A stretch of 64,000 nucleotides of DNA. It comes from Torreya grandis (Eukaryota > Streptophyta > Pinopsida > Cupressales > Taxaceae). Positions within the stretch are counted from its first letter, which is position 1; the number at the start of each line of letters is the position of its first letter. The DNA lies in the NCBI GenBank assembly GCA_037957365.1, contig JARHVA010002126.1:2509501-2573500 (forward strand), in the 5' to 3' direction. The translations under genes and the position numbers were made by a program. Positions 37,001 to 51,949 of the stretch are shown one piece after another. Below the pieces are notes generated by a model. The model searched no databases. It saw only the letters and a program-made list of their open reading frames with translations, and had not been told where the DNA came from.

Positions 37001-38146
37001 AAGGGTAAGGAGAAGTTTGTGTGCAGGTTAAAGAAAAGCTTGTATGGCCTCAAGCAAGCTCCAAGGTAATGGTACTTGAAATTTGACAGGTTTATGACTG
37101 AGCATGGCTACAGTAGGTGTCAATCAGACCATTGTGTGTATTTCAAGACATTTGATAACGGTAGATATATTATTCTATTGTTGTATGTAGATGACATGCT
37201 GGTTGCAGGGTCTCACATGCAGGATATCTCTGAGCTTAAGGCGAAGTTAGCTCATACGTTTGCTATGAAGGATTTGGGAGCAGCGAAGAAGATCCTTGGC
37301 ATGAGCATTAGGAGAGACAGGAAAAATCACAGGTTGATATTGTCTCAAGAAGATTATGTGAATAAGGTGTTGGAGAGGTTTAATATGCAGGATGCAAAAC
37401 CGGTAAGTACACCTATGGCTAGACATTTTTAATTAAGTAAAGAACAATGTCCCAATTCACATGATGAGGTAGAGTACATGAGTAAGGTTCCATATTCTTC
37501 CGCATTAGGGAGTTTGATGTATGCAATGGTGTGTACTAGACCAGATATTGCCCAAGCAGTGGGAGTAGTAAGTAAGTATATGGCCAATCCAGGTAAGGAA
37601 CATTGGAAAGCGGTTCAATGGATCCTTAGATATCTGAGAGGAACCAGTAGCAAGCATTTGTGCTATGGAGGTTCAGATACTTCTCTACATGGTTATGTAG
37701 ATTCAGATATGGCAGGGGATTTGGATGGCAGGAGGAGCACCACAGGTTATGTTTTTATTGTAGGTGGAACGGTAGTTAGTTGGATATATAAGTTGCAGAA
37801 GGTTGTTGCCTTGTCAACTACAGAAGCAGAGTATATTGCAGCTACAGAAGCTAGCAAGGAGATGATATGGATGACACGGTTCATGGAAGAGCTTGGAAGG
37901 GAGCATGGGAGTTGCAGATTGTATAGTGACAGTCAGAGTGCAATCCATTTAGCTAAGAACTCAGCTTTTCACTCAAGAACCAAGCACATACAGCTAAGGT
38001 ACCACTTCATACGGCAGGTATTGGAAGATGGTGAGTTGAAGCTGGAGAAGATCCATATAGACAAGAATCCTGTTGATATGCTAACAAAGCCGGTTACTAA
38101 GGAGAAGTTGAATCTTCATTCAACTTCTATTGGTCTTCATGATTGA
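34064..38146 (+). pseudogene. copia Gag-Pol polyprotein, five in-frame stops
   Basis: One frame of 1360 codons runs from ATG 34064 to TGA 38146 and is interrupted at 34172 (TGA), 36206 (TAG), 36980 (TAG), 37067 (TAA) and 37430 (TAA). No frameshift is seen. Domains in order: Gag (KFNGKNYQHWRMQIEDYL at the N-terminus), an Arg/Ser/Lys-rich stretch, zinc knuckle CWNCGKMGHISRDC (34769-34810), protease WVLDSGASFHAT (DSGA 34928-34939), pre-integrase LWHSRLGHM and CEHC (35310-35450), integrase core with D (HTDVWGP), D (RSDNGGEF) and E (GIAERMNR), the linker with 21-bp repeats, RT (LDVKTAFLHGDL; YVDD 37184-37195), and RNase H (YVDSDMAGD, STTEAEY, YSDSQSAIHLA). Length and order match active copia elements. 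The stops lie in Gag, the linker and RT, so it cannot make the full product without suppression. Confidence 0.95.
36290..36426 (+). repeat. 21-bp minisatellite of the palindrome inside pol
   Basis: Seven copies of ACCGACGTCGGY or a close variant start at 36290, 36311, 36332, 36353, 36374, 36395 and 36415. The spacing is 21 bp, and 20 bp for the last. In frame they encode a seven-residue repeat with core T-D-V-G (variants I-D-V-G and T-E-V-G). The last unit, shifted by one base, is read as E-P-T-S. It lies between integrase and RT, a variable linker in copia polyproteins. The same palindrome occurs in the element's LTRs. Confidence 0.95.
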
Positions 38147-38205
38147 GTTGAAGATGGAGGAGCTAGAAGATGTTGCTGTACAGGTTGGTGCAGCTGGTTT
38201 ATCTC

Positions 38206-38217
38206 CAAGTGGGAGAT
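38206..38217 (+). other. polypurine tract of copia A
   Basis: The word aagtgggagat ends directly before TGTTAGGG of the 3' LTR, the typical plant copia arrangement. Confidence 0.85.
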
Positions 38218-38948
38218 TGTTAGGGTGTGGAGCTAAAAGCTTCACCAAGGAGCATACTAAAATAGGTTTGGGTCTACACAGATGCCGGCGTCGGTCAGGA
38301 GCGACCGATGTCGGTCAGTAGCAGTTGCAGAGGCGCCGACGTCGGCAATAGGGTCGGCCGGCGACGGTCACAAGTGAACAGGCAGGAACCGACGTCGGTT
38401 ACCTGCGTGTCCAGAAAGCTATTTCCGTGGACAGCAGCGAGTGTTTGCATGATAAGTTTGAGTTGTGGACTCAAGCTTGCGTCTCTATTATTAGCAATAT
38501 TATTTTTAGAGCCCTTGTTGAAGAGGCTTAACTGTTTGTTGTAAGAGCATGCTCAAGTTTCCTATTTCTATATGTAGGAAAGATCTTCTTAGCTTAGAAG
38601 TGTAGTAGTAGAAGAGTGTAGAACTGTAATAGTAGAACATTGTGAATGTTTGAAGGACAGTACAGAGTTGCATCAATCCAGGTTGTTGGATTTGAGTGTA
38701 CTTGAGAGAGAGCTCTTGAGGAATAGAGATCTAGTGAGAGATCTTGTGTGCATCTGAGAGAGGTGTGGAAGAACGAAGTTTCTTCAAATTGTATTCCTAT
38801 TGTAAAGAGTTTCAATACAAGTTTTCAGGGTGTTTTCTTGTATATCTTGTTCTGTGCTATTTATCATTTCAGTTACTTATCTATCTGATTTATTTCCGCG
38901 TTTATTACTTTCACAAGTGTAATCTATTGTTGGTTTGATCCCCCAACA
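38218..38948 (+). repeat. 3' LTR of copia A
   Basis: Same 731-bp length as the 5' LTR. Its palindrome units start at 38284, 38304 (ACCGATGTCGGT), 38335 (GCCGACGTCGGC, perfect) and 38388 (ACCGACGTCGGT). Open frames across it are not genes. Confidence 0.97.
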
Positions 38949-38953
38949 ATAAT

Positions 38954-41614
<2,661 letters not shown>

Positions 41615-41699
41615 CAACATACTAATACATTAGGGTGGAAAATTCATTTTTCAAAAGTTTCATAGACTGAGTCAATCATGAAAGACCAATGAATTAGAC

Positions 41700-43660
41700 C
41701 AAGATCAGAAAGAACTAAACCAGGTTCATAACTTCACATAAGAAACATAGATGAAACATCACCAATAAGTGCCCTAAAACTTGGCACAAGAATATGAGAT
41801 GTGACATTATTTGTAATGTTAGTGTAAGCTAACAAAAAGGTGAATGGTTCATGTAAGTGTAATAGAGTCATTTCTCCCTGCGACAGGCTGACCCCAAATC
41901 TATGAAATAACAAGATTAGCACAATAGAACAAGAACAAAAGAGACAAAGTTGCCCCCAAGTGATAGGGAAATAACAAGACAAAACAAAATAGGGGAAAAT
42001 AGAAGAAAAGGAAGAGGTGGTCAAGTTGACTCTAGATGCATGAGGTAAGTAGACATTATTTACATAGTTCCATGGACGCAAGGTCCAACATGAACTTCAG
42101 GCCAAATGTAGTTCTCCTAGGAAATGGGATAGAAGAAAAGTGATGATAAGAAAACATGATTTATGTTTTAGAGGTGATGATAAAATGGGCTCACAAAATG
42201 GTCAGAGCGTTCAAACTTAAATGGCTCTCAAAATGGTGAGAACATGGCTTGGGTTGCTTGTAAAATAGCGAGAGCGTTCAACTTGGAAATTGCTCTCAAA
42301 ACGGTGAGAGCATATGGAAAAGGGGGATTGAGCTAACCTCAATGTGAATCAAGCATGACCTATGCAGACCCATTAGGACCTCAAACCACTATAATTATAC
42401 CAACATAAAAGGAGGTGAGATCTAACATAGTAACAATAAGTTCTAAAATTTAGGAAAACAATAAAGCAAATGAGAATAGTAATGGCAAGGTGATATGTTG
42501 ATGCATGTTAAAGGTGTTGTTCCTAATTTTCCCATAGGTGGTTATAATTAAGAAACAATGACATAGGTTAGTGATACTAATTTACCCATAGGAATTTATA
42601 ATTAGTAACACAAGGTGGGATACTGATTTTCTCATAGGTGGTTATAATTATTCGCACTATTCAAATGTAAATGAAAGATAATTTATCAAATCCACTGTCA
42701 CACTACTTTCATAAACTGTTATTTAAACATAGAATTTTAAAACTATTGAAACTGAATCAAAATCCCCTCATGAAAGGTGAAAGAAGAGCTAATAGAATCA
42801 AGATTAAAAAGGTTTGGGAGGGCATCTAAAAATAGGCTTTGCTCAATAGTAAAGGAATGGTAAAATGATAGATAATATGGCATTGTTCAAGGATGGTGAT
42901 GTTATGAGAATTAGAGATAATGGTAATAGGGTTGCCCCCTAGTGATAAAATAAGGTAAATGGTAGAGTATGAAACAACGATAAGATAAATGGAAAATATT
43001 TGGTTCTATTATTCTTGTTAATGTGGAGATGCACATCCTAGTCAACATATGAGACAACTAGAATAATCAATCATAAAAATTGCTAGCCTACACCCCTTCT
43101 AAATAGTTGCTTTGTCAAGAACCTATTGTACATTTGGACTTTACTAATGTTGTTGTGATCTTCGTTGGTCATTGATTATATTTACTTCAAACATCAAGAC
43201 AAGATATCTTTGTAGCCTCTATAAAGGAAAGTTCAATCAGGGATGGTAAATAATGTTAGGCACATGATAAATGGTATAAGTTGGTAATGTAAAGGTGGAT
43301 GATAATGGAATGTATAATTATTGGAAAGCAAATAAAGATAATGATTTTTAGGCACACATAATGTTGTTGATTCTATATTTTACATAACTTTGGTTATGGT
43401 GGGGCTGAAGACTTCTAAATATGCTCTCAATAGGACCACCAAAAAAAAGTATTGTTTGGGACTACAAGTAGATACCATTTAATTATGTTGTAGATTAGAA
43501 GACATACTAATGTTATTTTTGATAATTTCTTCATAAAATAGTGAATAATTTTTGTGCTAAGCTATTGGAACCTCGATGAGATTTTCACCAATGAAGTTGT
43601 CTTTATTATCCCATAGCACCTTCAAATAGGTTTTACTATAAGATGTTGAGTTTAGAATTC
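41700..43660. other. non-coding interior partly shared with element C
   Basis: From about 41.9 to 42.2 kb it matches 54.97-55.2 kb of element C, including the module around ctacatagttccatgga. At 42190-42310 four short units related to CAAAATGGTGAGAGC, some forming GCTCTC/GAGAGC inverted pairs, parallel the 48-bp repeat of C. Two later words (cataggtggttataatta, about 42.53 and 42.63 kb) also recur. No coding motif was recognised. Confidence 0.55.
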
Positions 43661-43672
43661 GATTGTCTTCTA

Positions 43673-44875
43673 TCACCTTTGAAAAGGTTTTACTAGGAGA
43701 TTTTTCTCCTTCTTCATGAATGTGGTCTTGATCCCCTGGCTATGTTGGGTGGTGATAATGGAAGGATGAAAAGTATCACAATCCTCATAGAAGATACTAG
43801 GAGAACTAGTGTCTATGCTGAAATAATCATCCTCAAAAAATATATAAGGATCGTAAATATATTCAAATTTATTTTCAAAGAAAGTGTAACCAATGTTATA
43901 ACAACCATGACTGTATTCTAAGTCTGAAGTTGATTTTGACTCAAAAGATTCTAAATCCAATGTTGAGATTGATGTTGATTCTACTTCTGATGTTAAATCT
44001 GATCTCAGTTCAAAAATAGAACCTAACTTCAATATTGATTCTTAATCTAGTGTGGATGTTTATATAATGATGTTTTGTTGAATGCTTGGTTTTGGACAAG
44101 TAATGGCCTATGATGGAATAATGGCCTCTGTAAAAATAGATTCATCCAAAAAGGGTTCAACATAGATTGCCTCGTTTAGGTGAAGCCCCTTAAAGAGAGG
44201 TAACAGCTTGAGGGGTGTCTCCACAGAGACTATATTATCAAAGTGAGACTCTTCAATGAGGGGGGAAAGGTCTAGAAACAACTCCATATAGATTGACTTG
44301 TTAAAGGGAGGCTATTTAAAAATAAGATAATGGTTGAGATAATGATTTTACCAAAGGCGGTTATAATCATTAAGAAATGGCTCAACAAAGACTAGCTTGT
44401 CAGAGTGAGACTCCATAACAACAAGTATAGTATCAAAGGGTGTTTCATCATAGGTTGACTCATTAAAAATAGGTTTTTCAACAAAAAAATCATAGCCTTG
44501 GTTTACAATTGGTTGTAAAATATCAACTTTGAACACATTTTGATGCTCAAAAGATGGTTTGTAAAGAGGTAATGGTTGGTTTTGTTATGGCTCAAAGACC
44601 GGCATAGATTTTATAAAGTAGCGAATAGTTGGCACAAGGTGAATAATGGCTTGTGGTTCAATAATGGGATCTCCAAAAATTAGACTATCGAAGAAGGGAT
44701 CAACAAAGACTAGTTTGTCAAATTGAAGTTCCTCAACCATAGGTTCAATAAATACTGGCAATGGGCCTAGAATGGTAATGAATGGGTGTTGTGAAGCTTG
44801 GTTGCTTATGCAAGAGAAGGAGGAGAAACTATAATAATAATCTTTAAGTGTTGTGGAGCTTGGTTTCTCACACAA
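43673..44875 (-). pseudogene. broken repeat-protein ORF of 21-kb element
   Basis: Minus-strand frames 44585-44875, 44348-44536 and 43673-44032 appear to be pieces of one former ORF. They share recurring motifs: FDKLVFVDPFFDSLIFGDPI, SDKLVFVEPFLNDYN, and in other frames HFDNIVSVETP and LNEAIYVEPFLDESIF. This indicates a protein built of repeats of about 20 residues rich in acidic and large hydrophobic residues. I know no family for it and see no Gag knuckle or enzyme motif. It lies downstream (in the element's orientation) of the 63-bp tandem array, which would encode 21-residue repeats on the same strand. Stops and frameshifts interrupt it. It could be the element's extra ORF or a captured gene fragment. 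Confidence 0.5.
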
Positions 44876-45330
44876 GTTGAAGGAGGAGAACCTATAATAT
44901 TAACCTTCGAGTGTTGTAGAGCTTAGTTTCTCACCTAAGCTAAAGGAGGATAACCTATAATGGTAACCTTTGAGCATTATGGAGCTTGGTGTCTTGTTCA
45001 ATCCAAAGGAGGATAACCTAAAATGGTAACCTTAGAACATTATGAAGCTTTTTTTCTTATGTAAGCTAAAGGAGGATAACCTAGAATGGTAACCTTTGGG
45101 TGCTACAGAGCTTGGTTGCTAATGCAAACTGAAGGAGGATAACCTGGAATGGTAACCTTTAGGTGTTATGGAGGTTGATTTCTAACACAGGTCAAGGAAG
45201 GATAGCCTAAAATGATAACCTTCAAGTGTTGCAGAGGTTGGTTACTCATGCAAGCTAAAGGAAGATCACCTAGAATGGTAACCTTTGAATGCTACAGAGC
45301 TTGGTTTCTAACATAGGTCAAATGAGAAAA
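44764..45330 (-). repeat. 63-bp tandem array, about nine units
   Basis: The word aggagg(a) at 44818 recurs at 44881, 44944, 45007, 45070, 45133, about 45195 and 45259, a period of 63 bp (62-64 in the last units). Each unit also has a block like aatggtaacctttgagtg and one like gagcttggtttct. Sixty-three bp is 21 codons. On the minus strand the first unit lies within an open frame (44585-44875), but several others carry stops. Confidence 0.88.
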
Positions 45331-48080
45331 ATGAGGTTGGTGTATGAAATTTAGCATGGATTGATTTGTTAATTAAAAATTAGGCACAAAGGGGTGATAT
45401 CTTCAAACACAATGGAGTGCTCATGTTCATCATAAAAATGCTCTTCCTCATAACTAAGGTCATAAGAGACCCCAATACAAGTATACCTTTGCATCATGCT
45501 TGGAAGATTGTTTTGTATATTCGCTTAAGATGTAAATGCGTTTTGTGAACATTAAAAAGATGTGTTTATATTTCTTCAAATAAATGATAAGGTAGGATGA
45601 TACTATAATAAAATAAGTGGCATAGTACCACATAATTAGAAGAAATGGTTATGAATTTACTCAACTTTGGTGGGTTAAAATCGTCAAATTAAAAGATGGT
45701 AAGACAACTTTAGAACCTAAAGTGCAAGATAACATTAGAACCTAAAGTGCAAGATAACACAACAAACTTAGGTAAAAGATACATTAATACCTTAAAATAT
45801 AGATACAACTACAATGAGTTGTGACTATAATATTATAAGAGAGTATTTTTGATTAGGAAAATAACCATGTGAACCAAGAAGCTCAAAATGTGAATTAACA
45901 CAAGAACTCCCAAGTATAAAGCTAAAACCAAATAGGTAGTATAATGCCACCACATGGTAATAGGATATAGAATGGTCTAAGAACTTAGAGCATGAGTGAA
46001 TGCAAGATAATCTAAGTCCATAATGAGAATAAAATGATGATGAGTCTAGGTAATGACTTTCAATCCAAATGGGAAATCATACCCAAGTTTATTCAAACCA
46101 AGTGTGAATGGTAAATTGATAACACCTTGGCCTAAAACTTAGAAAGGTGATATTTTGAATTTAGATTAAAGTGAAGGAATTTAAGATTTTGAAAAGTGGG
46201 AAAATAGTCTAGACTCAAATGGACAACATAACAATGTTATTTAGAAAATACAAACACAATGTTTTAAATGATGGTTTGAGAAAGGCAAAAAGTGATTTTG
46301 ATTTGGTCAGTGTAACACCTCTTTATCCAAATGGAATGGTGTATAAAAAAATGTTTTGGTTTTATGATGTGTTTCAATTTTCAAATATTTTTAAACTCAA
46401 AAAGACCAATCAAGTAAAGGATAAAATAACAAAACACCTAAGTGTAACATCCAAAGTCCTAAACTAATAAGGTTGCATGGTACTATTGAATTTCATCTAT
46501 ATATGTGATCATGAGAGGATTTTAATTATTAATACAAAAATAAAAGCACATGAAAATTAAGGTTTTTACACCCCCTCTTCTCTCAAGATATTGTACAGTG
46601 ATATGAAATTTTAGGCTACTCACCCTGCATCAACAATATGTATATGGTAAGTTAGGTTATTCTAAAACTAAATTTTTGTGCATCTAGATGGTCCCAAGTG
46701 TGGACAACACTATATATGTTCACATAAATGTGATATGCATCAATTATATGTTGTGAAAAGGTCTTGCCCTTTTCACAACCACTACATTCATCATTTGTTT
46801 AGTGTAGTGAGATGTCCAAGTTGCCCCTACAGTTTGAGGTGGAGTACCACTAACGTAGCTTGTTTAACCACTTAAATAAGCATTCTAATGGGTCACCCTC
46901 AATTTATATACCCCACCATGGAGTGGGATTAAAACGATGTTAGGATATGAATTCCTGGGTCAACAATTCCCTAGAAAACCTTTGAGAAGGCTATGAACTC
47001 TCACTCACAAGCCAAAGTGCATAAAATAAAGATAATTGAAAAAAATTTATGGTCATTTTAGGATCACCCAAACCATATGGATTTGAGGACGACCTATCAA
47101 ATTTATTTTCACACCTTTGTACAAGGCACAAATATAAATAATGGGCACTTTTGGTCACCTATGTTTCCTAAAGGGGATGGGGGGAGAGAATACATGCACC
47201 AATCATTTTGATAAAAAAACAACCTTTGATAAGAAAACATAAAATAAACAAATCTTAGGAGTACATAACTAAGTGTGAGAGTTTATTTTATTGCACCAAA
47301 TCAAGATGTGTTGTTAAATTTTGGCCCCTTAGCATTATTTGAAAAACTTTAAAAAACTTCACAAACAACTAAGCATAAAACAACTAACTTTGTTTTAGGC
47401 ACCAAACAAAATGTTCAAGATTTAACCAGTTTCAAACTTGTCTTTTTCAACTTTAGGACCTAAAATTTTTAGAGCCTTTTTGCTTTCTTAAAATCCCAAG
47501 AGTGAATTATGAAACATCATTTCAATATTTGCTCTCAGGTTTCCTATTTTTCTATCTCAGAGATCAACATTGATCCATGTAGGGATTGATGTTAGTTCAC
47601 ATAAATCGGCATCAATCGGTCCATAGAGGGATCAACATCAGTTGATAGAGATTGACATCAGTTCCTATAAAAATATAAAAAAACATAATGGTTTTCACAA
47701 AAGATACTATTATAAAAACAAGCATAAAAACCAAATATCTCTCTAAATCCTACAGGAAAATGGTCAAGCAAATAATAATCAAGTTTTTAAACATAGAAAA
47801 AAAACCAAAAAACTTGAGAAAAGATCATTAATAACACTTTTTATCATGCTCTTTTTTTCACACAAGGGTCAATTTTGGTTATAAAAGAATCAACGTCAGT
47901 CTAAGAGAATCAACACCGATCTCTGTGTAAATTGTGTGTCGCTTAAAAAATAAAAATGCATGAAAAATGAAGTTAAAACTTGAATTTTTCAAGATTATTA
48001 AGCATACATTACAAAAACTAAGAGTTGCACACTAATCTCCTTGGTTGTATAGGATGAGTGTCTCATTGGGCATGCCAAAA
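45331..48080. other. 5' leader side of 21-kb element, no gene recognised
   Basis: In the element's orientation this follows the 5' LTR. Short frames (46219-46467 and 46678-46875, plus strand) lie on the antisense strand and show no motif. It contains the decayed palindrome array listed at 47563-47920. A PBS is expected just below 48081. The minus strand there reads TTTTGGCATGCCCAATGAGA, which I could not assign to a tRNA. Confidence 0.5.
47563..47920. repeat. decayed ACCGACGTCGGT array
   Basis: Units ATCAACATTGAT (47563), ATTGATGTTAGT (47585), ATCGGC and ATCAATCGGT (47605-47620), ATCAACATCAGT (47631), ATTGACATCAGT (47651), ATCAACGTCAGT (47889) and ATCAACACCGAT (47909) differ from the palindrome mainly by C-to-T and G-to-A changes. 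Spacing within each cluster is 20-22 bp. This is as expected of a methylated CpG-rich array that has deaminated. Confidence 0.6.
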
Positions 48081-49233
48081 TGTATATTAAGATTACAAAT
48101 CAAGTTAGTCCATGTGTTAGTAGAGAAAAAAGCCAAAATAAGCATAGAAGACACAACGTGTTAAGCCTACTCCCTTAAGGGGTATTTTTAAGGAAATCTA
48201 AGAGCTATTTAAGAAAGGAATATACCACCAAACCTTTCAAATAGCATCCTTCCTTCCAAGAGTGGACAAAAATCATGATTTTCCCTAGATTTGGTGTTCC
48301 AAATCTTTATCAATGAAGAGTAACATGCTTCTCCATCATTTCCTAGTGTACCAATGGCTTAGGCTCACAAGATATATCAATTTATGAAAATAGGTGAGAC
48401 TTATCTATTGCAATTTCTACATAATAAGTTTTCGTGAATGAAGCTTAAAAATAGAGGTCTTGGCCATCTTATTTATAACTTTTCAAGATTGTTCAAAATT
48501 AACCATGACCATCCATCTTGAGATCAAGATGTGTGGTCATGGATCAATTCAATTTTTGAGGGACAAGCCATAAATATCCCCATTAATATTTGGAAGAATG
48601 GGGCATTAATGAGGCATGAGAGGGCTTAATATTGATATTTTTTATATTAATGGCTTATGAATGCCACCCTACTGATGATGTCACAGGGTGATTTAGATTT
48701 GAGGAATGAATTTTCAATTAATATATTTTCAATAACTTCCATGGATTTTTCACTTAGGCTTTTGATTTGGTTTAATTTTCTTAAGTGGTTTTAATTAACT
48801 TTTTATAATTCTTTGGAAATTATTTTTTCATTTAATTAAACTGGTCAAAATGTCAATTTATCAAGTCATAATTTGATTGGAGTATAATTAGAAGAAGGTG
48901 TTAGTTACATACAATATAATACCCCAATTAGGGCATTATGGATGCGAAATAACAAATGCATGTGCCATGTATTGCTAAATTAGAAGAATTTAGTGGTCTA
49001 GAGCATCATTTTGTGTGGTTGCAATTTGACTCAAAATGATTTGAGAAAATATAATAATCATATAAAATGCATTACCCTATTCAGGGATACATTAGCCTAA
49101 ATCAACACCTGTACACAACAAGTTTGAACCATTTAGCATGCTTTAGTAATTTTGGCCCAAATTATGCATTTTCATAGAATATTGTTTAGATTGACATTTT
49201 TAGTACAATAATGATAGGAATTGGATGTCTATA
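48081..49233 (-). repeat. 5' LTR of 21-kb element
   Basis: Aligns with 27999-29144 and is followed by the GTGAG target copy and the resumed B2 sequence. The terminal CA of the left copy reads TA here (49232-49233). Confidence 0.9.
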
Positions 49234-50991
49234 GTGAGCCATTGGACTCCCAAAGATATGTCTAACCCACACACGGGAATAGAAACCATAGTAAATTCTA
49301 ACCTATAATCTGCCATGGAAATTTTGGTACTATGGCATTTTCATGAACAATTGAATATGCCACTATTTGCAATCATGATCAAAAAATTTAGAGATAGATA
49401 AAAAAAAGTTCAAGCATGTGACAAATACATTTCTAATGAAATTATGTATATTCCCCAATTCAATCAGCATTTTCACTTTTTATTTCTTTATCAAACCCAT
49501 AACCTTGAGGGTTTGCGGGAGTGGATGGCACGAGATGGTTGGGTATATTTTCATTCCTCCTTTGGTTCATCCTCAACATAATTTTCTTGGCACCTTCAAT
49601 GTAAAACAATTTATTCTCAGTAAATTTATGGCATCTACTATAACTTCTATCATAGTTGAAATGTAACTCGTTTGTTTGTTTCTCTTCAATTTATTGAGGA
49701 GAAAATCTGGTGGTTTGAGGGAATGATTGTGGTAGATTAATGTAATCTTTTTTGGTACTAGTAAATTCATGATGTTTGATTGTATCCCTTTCCTCTGCCC
49801 TACATGAAAATAAAGTGGACAATGATATTTAACTTGGATAAAAGATGTAAAAAATTGAGTTGGATGTTGTTCTTGAGCCCACCCAAGATTAGGTCATTCA
49901 ACTTGACTTTTGTGATGTTATCCATGTGTAAGAATAGGGTGTATAATTATTGAATATAATCCTTGATGGTCCCTAATTTTATAGTTATTTTAATTTTTTG
50001 ATGTAGTTCTAAGTTACATATTTGTGGTAGTGTATATGTAGTTCATAGGTAAACACTAACCAAGTAATAATAAGGCCCTTATTTTTATTTTGAGCACATA
50101 ACAATCTATACCAAATGAACTTCTCTAGTTACAAATAGAAATATGCCATTAAAACTTTCTGTGCACATGGGTTTTGATGTAAATCAAATAAATTATTCAT
50201 TTGATTGACCTAGGTGACCAATTCCTTACCAACAAACTAGCATATGTCCAATTTTGGTAGCACATTTTGTGAGCCTATATTTTAACTTGGATTGTTTTAG
50301 TTGGGAGAACTCAGTTGGTTCAGTAAAGAATCATTAGACAGAGATGATGTCAACGTATTAGTGATGGTCATTATGATAGTTATAAATTTCACATTGAAGC
50401 TACTCAAATCTCTTTTCATTGTGCCCAATTCACCTTTGACCTCATCCAAATATTCCAATTTAGCAATGCTTTGGACATCTACCTAGAGTTGGGTGACCAA
50501 CCTAGAAACCCATGTATCATAATTTTTTATTCCATTTATTCATTGTTAGGCATTTTAGCTTGAGTTGTGAGTGATTTTTTTAGCCTCTAGTGTGTGGATT
50601 GGCCATGCACAAACTCTAGGATATAGGGTTATGAATTAAGGGTTAGGGTTTAGGGGTCAAAAAAGTAAACTGAAGGCTTATATTGTTTCAATATCTCTCA
50701 ACGATGAGTCCAATGGATGATATTTCTAAAGGGTGAAAAATATTGAAAAAATAGTGTATTAAAGGCTTATACCATTGTGATTGTCTCACCAAGATGAATC
50801 TAATGATTTTTATTTTTCACAAGGATGTGAATTTTTTCGATACTTTTCAAAATAAACCTTAAGCAATATTGTGCTAATAGAAAAATAAATTATTTTTGAA
50901 TCACAAGCAATGTTTTTTCAATCCTTCAACCCACAAAATAACCAAGCTAGATTTTAAAAATATGCACTACAAAACCTTGCCTAAATCGAAA
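49234..50991 (-). pseudogene. gypsy B2 protease and Gag remnant
   Basis: At about 49430-49480 the minus strand reads VKMLIELGNIHNFIRNV, the gypsy protease active-site segment with D-S-G changed to E-L-G. Upstream, about 49570-49650 parallels the B1 Gag linker (ENKLFYIEGA-like). The rest, up to the PBS, aligns loosely with B1 22.7-23.85 kb and has no intact motif. Confidence 0.7.
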
Positions 50992-51002
50992 CTCTAATAC
51001 CA
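50992..51002 (-). other. primer-binding site of gypsy B2
   Basis: The minus strand reads TGGTATTAGAG, one substitution from the initiator-Met match TGGTATCAGAG, two bases inside the LTR. Confidence 0.8.
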
Positions 51003-51004
51003 CT

Positions 51005-51422
51005 TATAATAAATTACTTAGATCAATCCAAATTCGCAATAATGTATGTATGTATGTATCTATCTATCTATCTATGTATATCAAGAGTATATCAACAACA
51101 ATATATCACAATAATAAGAGCATGATACATCATATCCACACCAAATATTGATAGAATTGTAGAATATTAGAAATATAAGGCTAAGCCACATCAAGGGGGA
51201 AACCTCCATAACTATACAATATGAACAAAAATTATAATATGATCTTCAAGTAATAATCACCACCTCCTATATATACCCTACTTTGGATATGTTTTCTTCA
51301 TAGGTTGACCCTACTAATAATATGAAAATATAGAGAATTGTCATATGACAAGTTAGAAGGTTATGTTGGACATAATTCAGCCACACATATCCCTATATAC
51401 TACATAATTTAAGGGTGTAACA
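51005..51422 (-). repeat. 5' LTR of gypsy B2
   Basis: Related to the B1 LTRs. It carries an expanded (ATGT)n(ATCT)n tetranucleotide tract at about 51043-51076, which accounts for part of its greater length (418 versus 348 bp). Confidence 0.8.
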
Positions 51423-51949
51423 TAATCGTATCAACTAAAAAGTATTGAATACCTATAACAAATACCTTGTGGAAGTCCAAAAAATAAAAATATACTCAAT
51501 GCTTACTTTCCTTGGGTTTATCAATGATAGAGGCTAAAGTCAATATATGATCCATTTTATGATGGTTCCTTCTAAAATCTATTGGTCCTTTAGCCCTCAA
51601 TGTCTTTGTCACTTCTCATCTAGAGATATGGATGTGTAGATTTGTCATAAATATCTTAGCCAAGGTGTGTCCAACAATGTTAATCAAGTAATTACTATTA
51701 TTATTCTTGTCTCAACTCATGTAGTTAAACAATTTTTTAATATAGATTGCTAAGACTTCTAAGTTATGTTTTAAAAAATCAACTTTAAGGTTCTTCACAA
51801 CATGAGATTTATTGTATCGGAGCTTGAAGATGGCATGAAGGATTAGGTGATCAAAGAACAAATGACAATGAAAATTTTTAGGGTTGATTTAAATATCTCA
51901 TTGGTTTGGAGCATTGTATATAGGCTATCTAAGCATAATTAAACCAAAA
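51423..51949. other. no gene recognised
   Basis: AT-rich DNA between B2 and element C, with no motif seen. Confidence 0.5.

Larger units (their letters stand above)
33238..38948 (+). mobile_element. near-complete Ty1/copia retrotransposon (copia A)
   Basis: Two 731-bp LTRs, an initiator-Met PBS, a single Gag-Pol frame in copia order (Gag, protease, integrase, RT, RNase H), a polypurine tract and the perfect target-site duplication ATAAT define a 5711-bp element. The LTRs differ at 17 positions, all transitions, with no indels. Five in-frame stops and no frameshifts interrupt the polyprotein, so it is recently dead. It sits inside the 21-kb element. The RNase H and RT wording resembles the Tork/Tnt1 group, but the lineage is not established from reading alone. 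Confidence 0.97.

Noticed and set aside
44585..44875. Treating the 96-aa frame as Gag of the 21-kb element
   Set aside because: No zinc knuckle or capsid-like motif; it is repetitive and extends into a tandem array.
48060..48080. Naming a tRNA primer for the 21-kb element
   Set aside because: The sequence below the 5' LTR did not match any tRNA 3' end that I could recall with confidence.
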